Below are positions 13,992 through 22,803 of a stretch of DNA of 37,262 bases, in pieces (position 1 is the first letter of the stretch; each line of letters begins with the position of its first letter). The notes below the pieces were generated by a model. That model saw only the letters and a program-made list of their open reading frames with translations, was not told the DNA's origin and made no database searches. Made by a program: the position numbers and the translations under genes. This stretch comes from Candidatus Segatella violae (lineage in GTDB: Bacteria > Bacteroidota > Bacteroidia > Bacteroidales > Bacteroidaceae): contig DJSH01000003.1 in NCBI GenBank assembly GCA_002440225.1, forward strand, positions 1 to 37,262, given 5' to 3'.

Positions 13992-16900
13992 TTAGTTTAT
14001 TTGGTAAGACATCTTGGGATGCGACTCGATATATTGCACTAGCGCATGGCTCACACCCACCGTGCGGTCTTGGGCACGCATCAAGAGATTGGTATTGGTG
14101 TTGATGTCGTGCACCTGCAAGTAGAGCTGTGCCTTTCCCTCGTCGTCGTCCACCAAGGTTTGCAGGTCGGTCACCAGTTTGTCGTCCACCACGTCGCTGT
14201 CCACGGTGATGGTGAATCGTTCAATACGGTTCTCCTTCACGGTTTGCAGATACTCGATGCTACCTATCTGGAACTCATAGTAGTTGCTATTGGCAAATCG
14301 GGAGGCGCAACGTGCGGTGATGTAGATGGTGCTGCCCTCCACGAGGATGCCTCGCCACTTGCCCCACTCCTCGCCGAAGAGTGCCAACTCGCCCGAGCCT
14401 TCGAAATCCTCCATGGTGACGAAGCCACAAGGCTTGCCCGTCTTGGTGAACTTCGATTTCACCTCGGTGATGATGCCGCCCACCACGATGTCTTCTTTCT
14501 TGGCGAGCTCCTGCTTGTCGCCGAGCTCTGAGCAGTGGGTGTTGCACATCTGGTTGAGGATGATGCTATAGTCGTCGAGCGGATGTGCGGAGAGGTAGAT
14601 GCCCACGAGCTCACGTTCCCTGTTCAGTCGCTCGATGGTACTCCATGCCTCGCCTTCCGGAATTGGCGGTGTGGCTATCTCCACTGCTTCTTCGCCACCG
14701 AAGAGCGAAGTGGCAGCCTCTTGTTGCTCACGCTGATAGAGCTGACCATAGCGCACCAAGGTATCGAGAAACACCTCGCCCTTGCCATTCTTGCCAAAGA
14801 AACTCTCTCGCTTGATGCCGAAGCTGTCGAAGCCACCGCTCAAGGCGAGGGTCTCGAAAGCCTTGCGGTTGACATTGGAGAAGTCCACTCGCTCGGCAAA
14901 GTCGAAGATGTTCTTATAAGGACCGTTCTTCAAACGCTCGTTCACGATGGCATCGGCGGCAGGTGCACCCATACCCTTGATGGCAGACAGGCCGAAACGT
15001 ATCTCGCCATGCTCGTTGACACCAAACTCGCGGTAACTCTCGTTGACATCAGGTCCCAGGGTCTTGATGCCCATCGACTGGCACTCCTCCATCAACTTGG
15101 TGATTTCGGTGATTTGTGAAAATCGGCGGGTCATCAACGCAGCCATGTACTCGGCAGGATAATGCGCCTTGAGGTAGGCTGTCTGGTAAGCCACCCAAGA
15201 GTAGCAGGTGGCATGCGACTTGTTGAACGCATAGGAGGCGAACTTCTCCCAGTCGCCCCATATCTTCTCCAATATCTTAGGGTCGTGCCCGTTCTCCTGA
15301 CCTTGCTTGATGAACTTAGGCTTCATCGTATCAACGATGGCCTTTTTCTTCTTACCCATCGCTTTACGAAGGGCATCACTCTCGCCTCGGGTGAAGCTTG
15401 CGAGCTGTCGGGAGAGGAGCATCACCTGCTCCTGATAGACGGTAATGCCGTAGGTATCCTTCAAGTATTTCTCCATGCACGGGATGTCGTACTTGATTTC
15501 CTCCTGTCCGTTCTTACGGGCGATGAAGGAAGGAATGTAATCCATAGGTCCCGGACGATAGAGGGCATTCATGGCGATAAGGTCCTCAAACACCGTAGGC
15601 TTCAGTTCTCGCAGGTATTTCTGCATGCCTGGCGACTCAAACTGGAAGGTACCGATGGTGCGTCCCTGCTGATAGAGCTGATAGGTGAGCTCGTCGTCGA
15701 TAGGGATATGGTCGAGGTCGATGACATCGCCCGTTGTCTGCTTGATAACCTTGCACGCCTCCTTCATCTCCGAGAGGGTCTTGAGGCCCAAGAAGTCCAT
15801 CTTGATCAATCCCGTCGACTCGATGACGTGACCATCATACTGGGTCACAGCGGTCTTCAAGCCAGGGAAATCAGGGTCGTCGGCGGTGGATACAGGCACC
15901 CAGTTGCTGATAGGGTCACGGCAGATGATGAATCCGCAGGCATGGATGCCCGTGCCTCGGATGGTGCCCTCCAGCATCTTGGCATACTTGATGGTGTTGC
16001 TCTCCCTCACATCGGTGGAGAACTCCGCCTCCTTCAACTCTGGAGTATACTTGATGGCATTGGTGAGGTTCATCTTCGCTCCGTCGGGCAATCTATCAGG
16101 GATTGCCTTGCAGAGGGCGTTGGCTCGGTCGAGCGGAAGTTTTTCCACACGGGCAACATCCTTGATGGAGTTCTTTGTCGCCATCGAACCATAGGTAATG
16201 ATGTGGGCGCAATTCTCGTGCCCATACTTATCCATCACCCATCGCAAGACCTTACCTCGACCATCATCATCGAAATCGGTATCAATATCAGGCAGGTTGA
16301 CACGGTCTGGGTTCAAGAAACGCTCAAACAGGAGGTCATACTTCAAAGGGTCTATCTTGGTGATACCCAAGCAATAAGCTACCACCGAACCTGCGGCGGA
16401 ACCACGACCAGGACCAACCATCACGCCCAGTTCCTCGCGGGCGGCACGGATAAAGTCGGACACAATCAAGAAGTAACCAGGGAAACCCATGGTCTTCATC
16501 ACGTGCAACTCGAAATTCACATGCTCGTCGACGTTTTTCGGGAGTGGGTCACCGTATCTTTCCTTTGCGCCCTCGTAAGCCAAGTGGCGCAGATACTCCG
16601 CCTCAAACTTGATGCGGTAAATCTTCTCATATCCACCCAGACGCTCGATTACCTTCCGTCCCTCCTCTGGCGGGAGCTGGTTCTCACCATTTTCATCGGA
16701 GGTGAACTCTTTGTAAAGGTCTTCCTCTGAGACACGCTCACGAAGCTGTTCCTCGGTACCGAAGCTCTCAGGAATCGGGAAGAATGGCATGATAGGACCA
16801 TGGTCGATGCTATAGATTTCCACCTTGTCCAACACCTCCAACGTATTCGTCAACGCCTCGGGCACATCGGAAAAGATGTCGTTCATCTCCTGACGGGTCT

Positions 16901-17699
16901 TAAACCACTCCTGCTTGGAATAGCGCATACGGTTAGGATCGTCGAGGTCCTTGCCTGTGGCGATACAGAGCAGGTGGTCGTGCGCCTCGGCGGTTTCCTT
17001 GTCCTCGAAGTGAACATCGTTGGTACACACCAATTTGATGCCATACTCCTTGGCAAACTCGATGAGCACCTTGTTAGCCTTTTGCTGCAACTGGAAAGCC
17101 TCACGATTGGCAAGAATACTAGGATTCTTCACCTCATGGCGCTGAAGTTCCAAGTAATAGTCATCCCCAAAGAGATTGTGATACCACTCGCAGGCCTCAC
17201 GTGCTCCCTCGATGTCGCCCTGCAAAATCTTCTTAGGCACCTCGCCGGCGATACAAGCCGAGCAGACAATGAGGTCTTCGTGATATTTCTCCAAGTCGGC
17301 ACGGTCGGTACGTGGGCGCATATAGTAACCATCCACCCACGAATTACTCACCAACTTGATGAGGTTCTTGTATCCATTATAGTTCTTGGCGAGCACAATG
17401 AGGTGGTAACCGCTCATATCACCCTTGTCTCGCTCACGGTCTTCCTTGCGGCGATGAGCCACATACATCTCACAACCGATGATAGGCTTGAAGGGTTCGA
17501 GCCCCTCCTTTTTGCGGTCTTTGTTCACCTTGGCACAATAGTCGGTCAGTTCCTTGATGCCGAACATCACACCATGGTCGGTTACGGCCATACCCTTCAT
17601 GCCGTCCTTGATGGCCTTGTCTACGAGATGCGGAATCTTCGACTGACCATCGAGGATGGAATACTGAGTATGGACATGTAAATGTACAAAATCTTCCAT
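13992..17699 (-). CDS. dnaE: DNA polymerase III subunit alpha
   Basis: This 1235-residue protein is the replicative polymerase. The N-terminal PHP domain (about 1-210) begins FVHLHVHTQYSILDG and has VTDHGVMFG. The catalytic palm contains GPGRGSAAGS and PDIDTDFDDDGRG (about 466-478), holding the catalytic aspartates. Fingers and the beta-binding region follow, with YRPGPMDYIP and QEQVMLLSR. A C-terminal OB-fold region (about 1020-1120) includes VGGIITEVKSKFTKTG. It is slightly longer than the E. coli enzyme (1160), as is usual for DnaE1 of Bacteroidetes. It has its own ideal promoter, divergent from psd. No separate proofreading exonuclease domain is seen. Confidence 0.98.
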   Translation of the reverse strand: MEDFVHLHVHTQYSILDGQSKIPHLVDKAIKDGMKGMAVTDHGVMFGIKELTDYCAKVNKDRKKEGLEPFKPIIGCEMYVAHRRKEDRERDKGDMSGYHLIVLAKNYNGYKNLIKLVSNSWVDGYYMRPRTDRADLEKYHEDLIVCSACIAGEVPKKILQGDIEGAREACEWYHNLFGDDYYLELQRHEVKNPSILANREAFQLQQKANKVLIEFAKEYGIKLVCTNDVHFEDKETAEAHDHLLCIATGKDLDDPNRMRYSKQEWFKTRQEMNDIFSDVPEALTNTLEVLDKVEIYSIDHGPIMPFFPIPESFGTEEQLRERVSEEDLYKEFTSDENGENQLPPEEGRKVIERLGGYEKIYRIKFEAEYLRHLAYEGAKERYGDPLPKNVDEHVNFELHVMKTMGFPGYFLIVSDFIRAAREELGVMVGPGRGSAAGSVVAYCLGITKIDPLKYDLLFERFLNPDRVNLPDIDTDFDDDGRGKVLRWVMDKYGHENCAHIITYGSMATKNSIKDVARVEKLPLDRANALCKAIPDRLPDGAKMNLTNAIKYTPELKEAEFSTDVRESNTIKYAKMLEGTIRGTGIHACGFIICRDPISNWVPVSTADDPDFPGLKTAVTQYDGHVIESTGLIKMDFLGLKTLSEMKEACKVIKQTTGDVIDLDHIPIDDELTYQLYQQGRTIGTFQFESPGMQKYLRELKPTVFEDLIAMNALYRPGPMDYIPSFIARKNGQEEIKYDIPCMEKYLKDTYGITVYQEQVMLLSRQLASFTRGESDALRKAMGKKKKAIVDTMKPKFIKQGQENGHDPKILEKIWGDWEKFASYAFNKSHATCYSWVAYQTAYLKAHYPAEYMAALMTRRFSQITEITKLMEECQSMGIKTLGPDVNESYREFGVNEHGEIRFGLSAIKGMGAPAADAIVNERLKNGPYKNIFDFAERVDFSNVNRKAFETLALSGGFDSFGIKRESFFGKNGKGEVFLDTLVRYGQLYQREQQEAATSLFGGEEAVEIATPPIPEGEAWSTIERLNRERELVGIYLSAHPLDDYSIILNQMCNTHCSELGDKQELAKKEDIVVGGIITEVKSKFTKTGKPCGFVTMEDFEGSGELALFGEEWGKWRGILVEGSTIYITARCASRFANSNYYEFQIGSIEYLQTVKENRIERFTITVDSDVVDDKLVTDLQTLVDDDEGKAQLYLQVHDINTNTNLLMRAQDRTVGVSHALVQYIESHPKMSYQIN

Positions 17700-17729
17700 T
17701 ATTTTGGCTTAGAAATCAAATTTTGAGCC

Positions 17730-17761
17730 CAAAGTTACTGCTAAAAGTTGATATTGCCAAA
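17730..17761 (-). promoter_or_regulatory. Sigma-ABfr promoter of dnaE
   Basis: The minus strand has TTTG (17758-17761), 20 nt, then TAACTTTG (17730-17737), about 31 nt before ATG 17699. It is back-to-back with the psd promoter; the two -33 elements are 16 bp apart. Confidence 0.75.
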
Positions 17762-17777
17762 AGAAAAGGTGGAAAAA

Positions 17778-17809
17778 TTTGCAAAAACCATAAAAATGGT
17801 GTACCTTTG
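17778..17809 (+). promoter_or_regulatory. Sigma-ABfr promoter of psd-pssA
   Basis: TTTG (17778-17781) and TACCTTTG (17802-17809) are separated by exactly 20 nt, with ATG 17836 some 27 nt downstream. It is a consensus-quality promoter. Confidence 0.8.
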
Positions 17810-17835
17810 CACCGATAAAAACTTAATCCTACCTT

Positions 17836-18528
17836 ATGGGACAAAAAATAAAGAAACTGAAAAAGATAAGATTGCATCGTGAAGGCACCGACCAATTGGT
17901 GTACGGAATGATAGCATTGGTAGCCATTGCGGCTATATTGTGGGCAACCATCGACAACAAGATTCCATTCTGGGCTTTTGTCGTTGTATTCGGCACGGTG
18001 TACAGCATTGTGCTCAATTTCTATCGTTGCCCTATTCGATACCTCAACGTAGAGGATACCGACAAGTTGGTGGTAGCTCCAGCCGACGGTAAGATCGTGG
18101 TGATAGAGGAGGTGGACAATGCGCCATACTTCGGAGATCGCCGCCTGATGATTTCCATCTTCATGAGCCTTTGGAACGTACACGCCAATTGGTTCCCGGT
18201 AGACGGCAAGGTGAAGTTTGTGAAGCATGTAGACGGCAACTATCACAAGGCATGGCTGCCTAAGGCGAGCGAGGAAAACGAGCACGCCGACGTGATGATT
18301 ACCACCCCTGAGGGCACCGACGTGCTATGTCGCCAGATAGCTGGCGCCGTGGCACGACGCATCGTGACCTATGCCAAGGAAGGCGAGGAGTGCTACATCG
18401 ACGAGCACCTGGGATTCATCAAGCTAGGTTCGCGCGTGGATGTGTACCTGCCTGTAGGCACTGAAGTGTGCGTGAAGATGGGACAGTCGACCACGGGCGA
18501 CCAAACTATCATAGCCAAGCTGAAATAA
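17836..18528 (+). CDS. psd: Phosphatidylserine decarboxylase, short (archaeal-type) form
   Basis: Psd decarboxylates phosphatidylserine to phosphatidylethanolamine, using a pyruvoyl group made by self-cleavage. The 230-residue product has two N-terminal hydrophobic segments (about 22-36 and 46-60) that anchor it in the inner membrane. The APADGKIV segment (81-88) and the FMSLWNVHANWFPVDG segment (109-124) are typical. Self-cleavage is expected at Gly198-Ser199 in IKLGSR, so Ser199 becomes the pyruvoyl. The length fits the short PSD-A-like group, not the roughly 320-residue E. coli form. The pssA gene, which makes its substrate, follows 34 nt later, forming a compact lipid-synthesis operon. 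Confidence 0.95.
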   Translation: MGQKIKKLKKIRLHREGTDQLVYGMIALVAIAAILWATIDNKIPFWAFVVVFGTVYSIVLNFYRCPIRYLNVEDTDKLVVAPADGKIVVIEEVDNAPYFGDRRLMISIFMSLWNVHANWFPVDGKVKFVKHVDGNYHKAWLPKASEENEHADVMITTPEGTDVLCRQIAGAVARRIVTYAKEGEECYIDEHLGFIKLGSRVDVYLPVGTEVCVKMGQSTTGDQTIIAKLK

Positions 18529-18562
18529 CTCAGCGACTGACACATTATTTAATAGAAAACAA

Positions 18563-19291
18563 ATGAGCATCAAGAAGCATATCCCAAACACGCTTACCTG
18601 TTGCAATCTGGTTTCGGGTTGCATCGCTACATCGTTTGCCTTCGGGGGCAACCCCGAAATGGCTTTGTTGTGGATTATCATTGGAGCGGTATTTGACTTT
18701 TTCGACGGCATGAGCGCCCGACTGCTGCACGTGTCGTCGCCCATCGGCAAGGAGCTTGACTCGCTCGCCGATGACGTAACTTTCGGCGTGGCACCAGCCA
18801 CCATCGTATTCTCACAACTCTATGTGATGGAATACCCTGAGTTTTTGGAGCCCCTGCGCCCCGTGTTGCCATACGCCGCATTCATCATAGCAGCCTTCTC
18901 GGCACTGCGCCTCGCCAAGTTCAACCTCGACGAGCGTCAAACCACCTCGTTCATCGGTGTACCTACGCCAGCCAACGCCCTTTTTTGGGGCTCGCTAGTA
19001 GTGTTCAATCCTTTCTGGCTGGAGGGCAATAGTTGGTCGGTATTTGTCGTGCTGGCAATGATTCTCATCACCAGCTATCTATTGGTATGCGAGATGCCGC
19101 TGTTTGCACTGAAGTTCAAGCAATGGTCGTTCAAGGGCAATGAAATCAAGTATTGCTTTGCAATCCTCACCCTCATCATTCTTGTCATATCGGTAATCGT
19201 GGATGGTGCCAAGGGATTTCTGGAAGGCTGGTGGCTTGTCATCCTGACATACGTCATCATCTCCGCTATCTTATTTCTAAAGAAGAAGTAA
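18563..19291 (+). CDS. pssA: CDP-diacylglycerol-serine O-phosphatidyltransferase
   Basis: PssA condenses CDP-diacylglycerol with serine to give phosphatidylserine, which Psd then decarboxylates. The 242-residue integral membrane protein carries the complete CDP-alcohol phosphotransferase signature: Asp45, Asp48, Gly49, Ala52, Arg53, Gly62, Asp66 and Asp70. About seven hydrophobic segments span the rest, and the protein ends in a short lysine tail. It is second in the operon with psd. A strong bidirectional terminator follows and separates it from convergent pyrH. Confidence 0.95.
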   Translation: MSIKKHIPNTLTCCNLVSGCIATSFAFGGNPEMALLWIIIGAVFDFFDGMSARLLHVSSPIGKELDSLADDVTFGVAPATIVFSQLYVMEYPEFLEPLRPVLPYAAFIIAAFSALRLAKFNLDERQTTSFIGVPTPANALFWGSLVVFNPFWLEGNSWSVFVVLAMILITSYLLVCEMPLFALKFKQWSFKGNEIKYCFAILTLIILVISVIVDGAKGFLEGWWLVILTYVIISAILFLKKK

Positions 19292-19298
19292 AGTAAAT

Positions 19299-19337
19299 AA
19301 AGAGGGCTGATACATGATTGATGTATCAGCCCTCTTT
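19299..19337. terminator. Strong bidirectional terminator between pssA and pyrH
   Basis: AAAGAGGGCTGATACAT (19299-19315) and its exact complement (19321-19337) form a perfect 17-bp stem with a five-base loop. It carries A/T runs on both sides and so works for both convergent operons. Confidence 0.85.
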
Positions 19338-19360
19338 GCGTATTATAGGCTCATTATCGG

Positions 19361-20071
19361 TTAGTTGTGAACGAGGGTTCCGATTTCCTCGCCCATCATC
19401 ACCTTCTTGAGATTGCCCACAACATCCATGTTGAATACATAGATAGGCAGGTTGTTCTCCTTGCACATGGTAGTGGCGGTCAAGTCCATTACCTTCAAGC
19501 CCTTGTTGTAAATCTCATCGTAGGTAATCTCCTTGAACTTGGTTGCGGTAGGATCCTTCTCTGGATCGGCAGTATAGATGCCGTCCACACGAGTACCCTT
19601 CAGCATCACGTCGGCCTCTATCTCGATGCCACGAAGAGACGACCCCGTATCGGTAGTGAAGTAAGGGCTGCCAGTACCAGCCGAGAAAATGCAGATGTAA
19701 CCAGCCTCCATCGCCTCGATGGCCTTCCACTTGCTGTAGAACTCGCCGATAGGTTCCATGCGAATGGCTGTAAGCACCTTGGTCTTCACGCCCAGCGCAC
19801 CAAGCGCACTACTCAAGGCGAGCGAGTTGATGACCGTGGCGCACATGCCCATCTGGTCGCCCTTCACACGGTCGAAGCCCTTTTGGCTTCCGCTCAAGCC
19901 ACGGAAGATGTTACCACCGCCTATCACAATACCAATCTGCACACCCATCTCGTGTACTTCCTTGATTTGCTTGGCATAATCACTCAAGCGCTCAGGGTCG
20001 ATGCCGAAGCTCTGCTTGCCCATCAAGCTCTCACCGCTCAACTTCAAAAGAATTCTCTTAAACTTTGCCAT
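19361..20071 (-). CDS. pyrH: UMP kinase
   Basis: PyrH phosphorylates UMP to UDP in pyrimidine nucleotide synthesis. The 236-residue product starts with RILLKLSGESLMG (lysine-rich nucleotide loop), followed by IGIVIGGGNIFRG, the GDQMGM segment and a TGSPYFTTDTG uridylate-binding region. These mark the bacterial amino-acid-kinase fold enzyme, which is usually a GTP-activated hexamer. It is the last gene of yraN-birA-pyrH on the minus strand, 20 nt after birA, and ends at the shared bidirectional terminator. Confidence 0.97.
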   Translation of the reverse strand: MAKFKRILLKLSGESLMGKQSFGIDPERLSDYAKQIKEVHEMGVQIGIVIGGGNIFRGLSGSQKGFDRVKGDQMGMCATVINSLALSSALGALGVKTKVLTAIRMEPIGEFYSKWKAIEAMEAGYICIFSAGTGSPYFTTDTGSSLRGIEIEADVMLKGTRVDGIYTADPEKDPTATKFKEITYDEIYNKGLKVMDLTATTMCKENNLPIYVFNMDVVGNLKKVMMGEEIGTLVHN

Positions 20072-20091
20072 AGTCTTTAATATTTATATTT

Positions 20092-20823
20092 TCAAATTAC
20101 GTACTTGATTTCACCAAAGGCATAGGAGCGAATCACTCCCTGCTTGTCGTGGAGGATGAGATGACCATCGTCTTCCACCTCAACAAAGGCACCCTCGAAC
20201 TTGCCGTCCTTATCCTCATACCAATGGAAACCCTTGCGACGATAGAGCGACAGATGATAGATGCCCGACACATCCATGTAGTCGGCACGACGAAGCAACT
20301 CGTAGTATTTCTTGAATGCCTCGATGATTTTATCCAGTACCTCTTCCCTATCCACCTCATGTCCTACTATCTGACAGAGCGAAACAGGATTAGGTGCATC
20401 ACTCACGAACACCTCTTGATTGATGTTCAATCCGATGCCGAAGATGCAACGCTTGATGCCCTTCGAATCGACTGAAGTCTCAATGAGCGTTCCGCTAATC
20501 TTTTTGTCGTTCCAATACACATCGTTGGGCCATTTCAAGGTAAAGCCATCGGCATACGTGTCGAGAGCATCCTTGATGGCGAGAGCCCCAGCCTCAGACA
20601 GCAAGAACTGTTGGCGCACAGGTACCCAGTGTGGACAAACCATTATACTGAAAAGCAGGTTCTTACCTGCCTCCCCCTCCCAGGTATGAGAGCCCTGTCC
20701 CTTGCCCGCCGTCTGATAATCAGCCACAGCGATGGTCAGTGCGTCCTCATCATAGGAGTCTAGTTGCTTGAGGAATCGGTTAGTAGAATCGATTTCCTTC
20801 AATCTAATCATCTTTGTTTCCAT
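20092..20823 (-). CDS. birA: Biotin-[acetyl-CoA-carboxylase] ligase, without a DNA-binding domain
   Basis: This ligase activates biotin as biotinyl-AMP and attaches it to carboxylase carrier proteins. From ATG 20823 it has 243 residues. The catalytic core shows EIDSTNRFLK, the biotinyl-AMP loop KGQGSHTWEGEAGKNLLFS (around 45-63), LKWPNDVYW with the lysine-rich KKISGTLIE, and FGIGLNIN. There is no N-terminal helix-turn-helix, so unlike E. coli BirA it is a single-function enzyme. Other starts are 20829 and 20811; the middle one fits the spacing best. It lies 23 nt after yraN in the same operon. Confidence 0.94.
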   Translation of the reverse strand: METKMIRLKEIDSTNRFLKQLDSYDEDALTIAVADYQTAGKGQGSHTWEGEAGKNLLFSIMVCPHWVPVRQQFLLSEAGALAIKDALDTYADGFTLKWPNDVYWNDKKISGTLIETSVDSKGIKRCIFGIGLNINQEVFVSDAPNPVSLCQIVGHEVDREEVLDKIIEAFKKYYELLRRADYMDVSGIYHLSLYRRKGFHWYEDKDGKFEGAFVEVEDDGHLILHDKQGVIRSYAFGEIKYVI

Positions 20824-20846
20824 TTTCACCTTATTATATGTATACC

Positions 20847-21224
20847 TTACAGGATAAGCATAGGATTGAACGCATCCTTGAAATGCTCCAAGCTTTCCAC
20901 CTGATGTCCCTTGCCCACGATAGAGATGATGTCGAATCGCATATTCTTATCTATCTTATATTCCTTGGCATAGGCATTGGCGGCAATGGCAAGGTTGCGC
21001 ATTTTGCGCTTGTCCACCGCCTCTTCAGGCTTCTGATACTCCTCTTCTGCGCGAGTTTTCACCTCCACGATGACGAGCGTATCTCCATCGGGCGACATGG
21101 CTATGATGTCGAGGTCACGCCGACCGATTTTCCAATCTCGGTCGATAATGGTATAGCCTTCGTCCTCTAGATAGCACGAAGCCTCATCCTCTCCCCATTT
21201 GCCCAGTTCATTATGCTCTGCCAT
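20847..21224 (-). CDS. YraN/UPF0102 family putative endonuclease
   Basis: The 125-residue protein has the restriction-endonuclease-like core of the YraN family: an N-terminal LGKWGEDEA helix, then IGRRDLDIIA with the acidic residue, and VIVEVKTR (E-x-K metal-site pattern). The family is thought to act in DNA processing or recombination, but its exact role is not settled. It is first in the yraN-birA-pyrH operon, with a promoter about 25 nt upstream and divergent from tadA. Confidence 0.9.
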   Translation of the reverse strand: MAEHNELGKWGEDEASCYLEDEGYTIIDRDWKIGRRDLDIIAMSPDGDTLVIVEVKTRAEEEYQKPEEAVDKRKMRNLAIAANAYAKEYKIDKNMRFDIISIVGKGHQVESLEHFKDAFNPMLIL

Positions 21225-21247
21225 AAAATATTCTCTATATTTATTTG

Positions 21248-21278
21248 CAAAAATAACATTTTTCCTTCACACTTCAAA
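21248..21278 (-). promoter_or_regulatory. Promoter of the yraN-birA-pyrH operon
   Basis: The minus strand carries TTTG (21275-21278), 19 nt, then TATTTTTG (21248-21255), about 24 nt before ATG 21224. Confidence 0.65.
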
Positions 21279-21288
21279 GTTTTTTATG

Positions 21289-21296
21289 TATTTTTG
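21289..21296 (+). promoter_or_regulatory. Candidate -7 box of tadA
   Basis: TATTTTTG followed by C lies 23 nt before ATG 21319. It supports the downstream start over the longer frame beginning at 21199. No exact -33 element is seen. Confidence 0.55.
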
Positions 21297-21318
21297 CACT
21301 ATAAAACGACAAATAAGT

Positions 21319-21765
21319 ATGGAAGATACAAAGAAGAAAGACGAAGCATTCATGCGCCGTGCTCTGCAAGAGGCTCAGGCGGCATTCGACGAAGACGAGA
21401 TACCGGTAGGTGCCGTCATCGTGTGCCAAGACAAGATTATCGCTCGAGCACACAACCTCACCGAGATGCTCTGCGATGTAACCGCTCACGCCGAGATGCA
21501 AGCCATCACAAGCGGAGCCAACATGCTGGGCGGTAAATACCTAAAGGATTGTACACTCTACGTTACCGTGGAGCCGTGTGTGATGTGTGCCGGTGCACTG
21601 GGATGGGCACAGGTGAGCCGTGTGGTATACGGAGCTAACGACGAGAAGAGAGGGTATGCAAGATATGCACCGAATGCCCTGCATCCCAAGACAACAGTCA
21701 CATCGGGCGTATTGGAAGATGAATGCCGAAGCCTCATGCAAGACTTTTTCGCAAGAAAGAGATAA
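21319..21765 (+). CDS. tadA: tRNA-specific adenosine deaminase (A34 to inosine)
   Basis: TadA deaminates A34 of tRNA-Arg(ACG) to inosine. The 148-residue product has the cytidine-deaminase-fold zinc site: His57-Ala-Glu59 in TAHAEMQ, and PCVMC at 86-90 with Cys87 and Cys90. The EIPVGAVIV start of the fold and a C-terminal basic helix ending FARKR are present. An upstream in-frame extension overlaps the promoter and the divergent yraN start and is not translated. The gene is followed directly by a strong terminator. Confidence 0.95.
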   Translation: MEDTKKKDEAFMRRALQEAQAAFDEDEIPVGAVIVCQDKIIARAHNLTEMLCDVTAHAEMQAITSGANMLGGKYLKDCTLYVTVEPCVMCAGALGWAQVSRVVYGANDEKRGYARYAPNALHPKTTVTSGVLEDECRSLMQDFFARKR

Positions 21766-21770
21766 ACGAA

Positions 21771-21808
21771 AAACCTCCCAATGTCAATATGCAAACATTG
21801 GGAGGTTT
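21771..21808. terminator. Terminator between tadA and the coiled-coil lipoprotein gene
   Basis: AAACCTCCCAATGT (21771-21784) pairs with its exact complement at 21795-21808 around a ten-base loop, with A/T-rich flanks on both strands. It can serve both convergent genes. Confidence 0.8.
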
Positions 21809-21814
21809 ATTATA

Positions 21815-21884
21815 TTCTAGCGTTTTTATCTTTTCACGATTTTGCCTTTTACTCTTTTGGCTTTTTACACGCTTTTGCTATTTT
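21815..21884 (-). repeat. A/G-rich degenerate repeat tail downstream of the coiled-coil lipoprotein gene
   Basis: Read on the minus strand from the stop codon, the spacer is a run of loosely repeated purine blocks such as GCAAAAG, GTAAAAAG, CCAAAAG, AGTAAAAGG and GTGAAAAG. It resembles the purine-rich repeats at the ends of aroA, the four-cysteine gene and holB. Confidence 0.4.
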
Positions 21885-22739
21885 TTACTTAACCAAGATG
21901 ACCAAGTACTTGCTGGTGCTCCAGAATATCTGAGAGTTGGTGATGCGCAGCGTATACTGCTTGTTGGCGTCACGCACCAAAGTATAAGAGCTTGATGGAT
22001 GAGTGGTGAGCAGCTTAGCCGACTTAGACATCAGCTTAATCTCAGACACGTCACGAATATCCACCTTGGTGAAATAGCTCTTGTTGAAGTTGCCGGTCAT
22101 CACCTTGTTGCCCTCGATGATATGTTGGTCTTTCAGTTCCTTCTTGGTTCCGAAAACATACCATGCTGTGTTGAGTTGCTTGTCCTGCGTGTTGATGGTC
22201 TCGCTCTGCTGACGGTTCACGCTAGTCAGGTTGTTGGCCTTGGTATGGAGATTATTGATAGTCTCATCGAGTTCAGCGATATGAATGTCCTTGCTGTCAA
22301 GTTCCTGACGGAGAGCCTGGAGCTGCTTGTCCTTCTCGGCAATCTGCTTCTGGAGATTCTCAATGGCCTTCTTTAGTTGATCGCCCTGGAAAGAGCTATT
22401 GGCCAACTGCTTCTGCAATTTGGCGAGAAGCTCGCGGTTCTGCTGCATACGGGTGGCGATGAACTGTACATCCTCCTTGAGCTGCTGCTTTTTATTGGCA
22501 CCCTCTCCGTTTTTGAGAAGCGTTACTCTGTTTTCTGCCTCATTGATTTGATTGAGTCCGTCCTGAATTTCGTTCAGAGTACCCATCATGTCATTGAGTT
22601 CGCTATCTTTCTGAGCGATGATACTGTTCAGCGAATCCTTCTGCTGAGAAGTCAAGTCTGGTGTGTTGTTGTTCTTGCTGTTGTTACAACCAGTCAAGAA
22701 AAAGGCAGCTAAGCATGCCACAAATAATAGCTTTTTCAT
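21885..22739 (-). CDS. Coiled-coil lipoprotein, possibly Cbp1-like
   Basis: From ATG 22739 the 284-residue product has a lipoprotein signal ending F-F-L-T-G-C (Cys18). A long helical coiled coil (about 32-195) follows, rich in Gln, Glu and Lys, containing SQQKDSLNSIIAQKDSEL and NDMMGTLNEIQDGLNQINEAENR. A compact C-terminal domain (about 197-284) begins YVFGTKKELKDQ and contains KVDIRDVSEIKL. It resembles Bacteroidales proteins labelled Cbp1-family collagen-binding adhesins, but that match is from memory and tentative. AAAGGAG lies just upstream of the ATG, an unusually good ribosome binding site for this phylum. It lies 64 nt after rsmI on the same strand. Confidence 0.7.
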   Translation of the reverse strand: MKKLLFVACLAAFFLTGCNNSKNNNTPDLTSQQKDSLNSIIAQKDSELNDMMGTLNEIQDGLNQINEAENRVTLLKNGEGANKKQQLKEDVQFIATRMQQNRELLAKLQKQLANSSFQGDQLKKAIENLQKQIAEKDKQLQALRQELDSKDIHIAELDETINNLHTKANNLTSVNRQQSETINTQDKQLNTAWYVFGTKKELKDQHIIEGNKVMTGNFNKSYFTKVDIRDVSEIKLMSKSAKLLTTHPSSSYTLVRDANKQYTLRITNSQIFWSTSKYLVILVK

Positions 22740-22746
22740 AAGCATT

Positions 22747-22753
22747 CTCCTTT
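22747..22753 (-). promoter_or_regulatory. Strong Shine-Dalgarno site of the coiled-coil lipoprotein gene
   Basis: The minus strand has AAAGGAG, 7 nt before ATG 22739. Good SD sequences are rare in Bacteroidetes. It decides the start against the upstream in-frame ATG at 22787. Confidence 0.5.
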
Positions 22754-22803
22754 GTTTATTTTTAATATTATTTTTTACGTTGTACACGTCGCTTTCCTTT
22801 TAA

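Noticed and set aside
15162..16730. Plus-strand open frame of 522 codons inside dnaE
   Set aside because: It is the antisense shadow of dnaE, whose catalytic motifs are intact on the minus strand. The shadow has no motifs and no start region.
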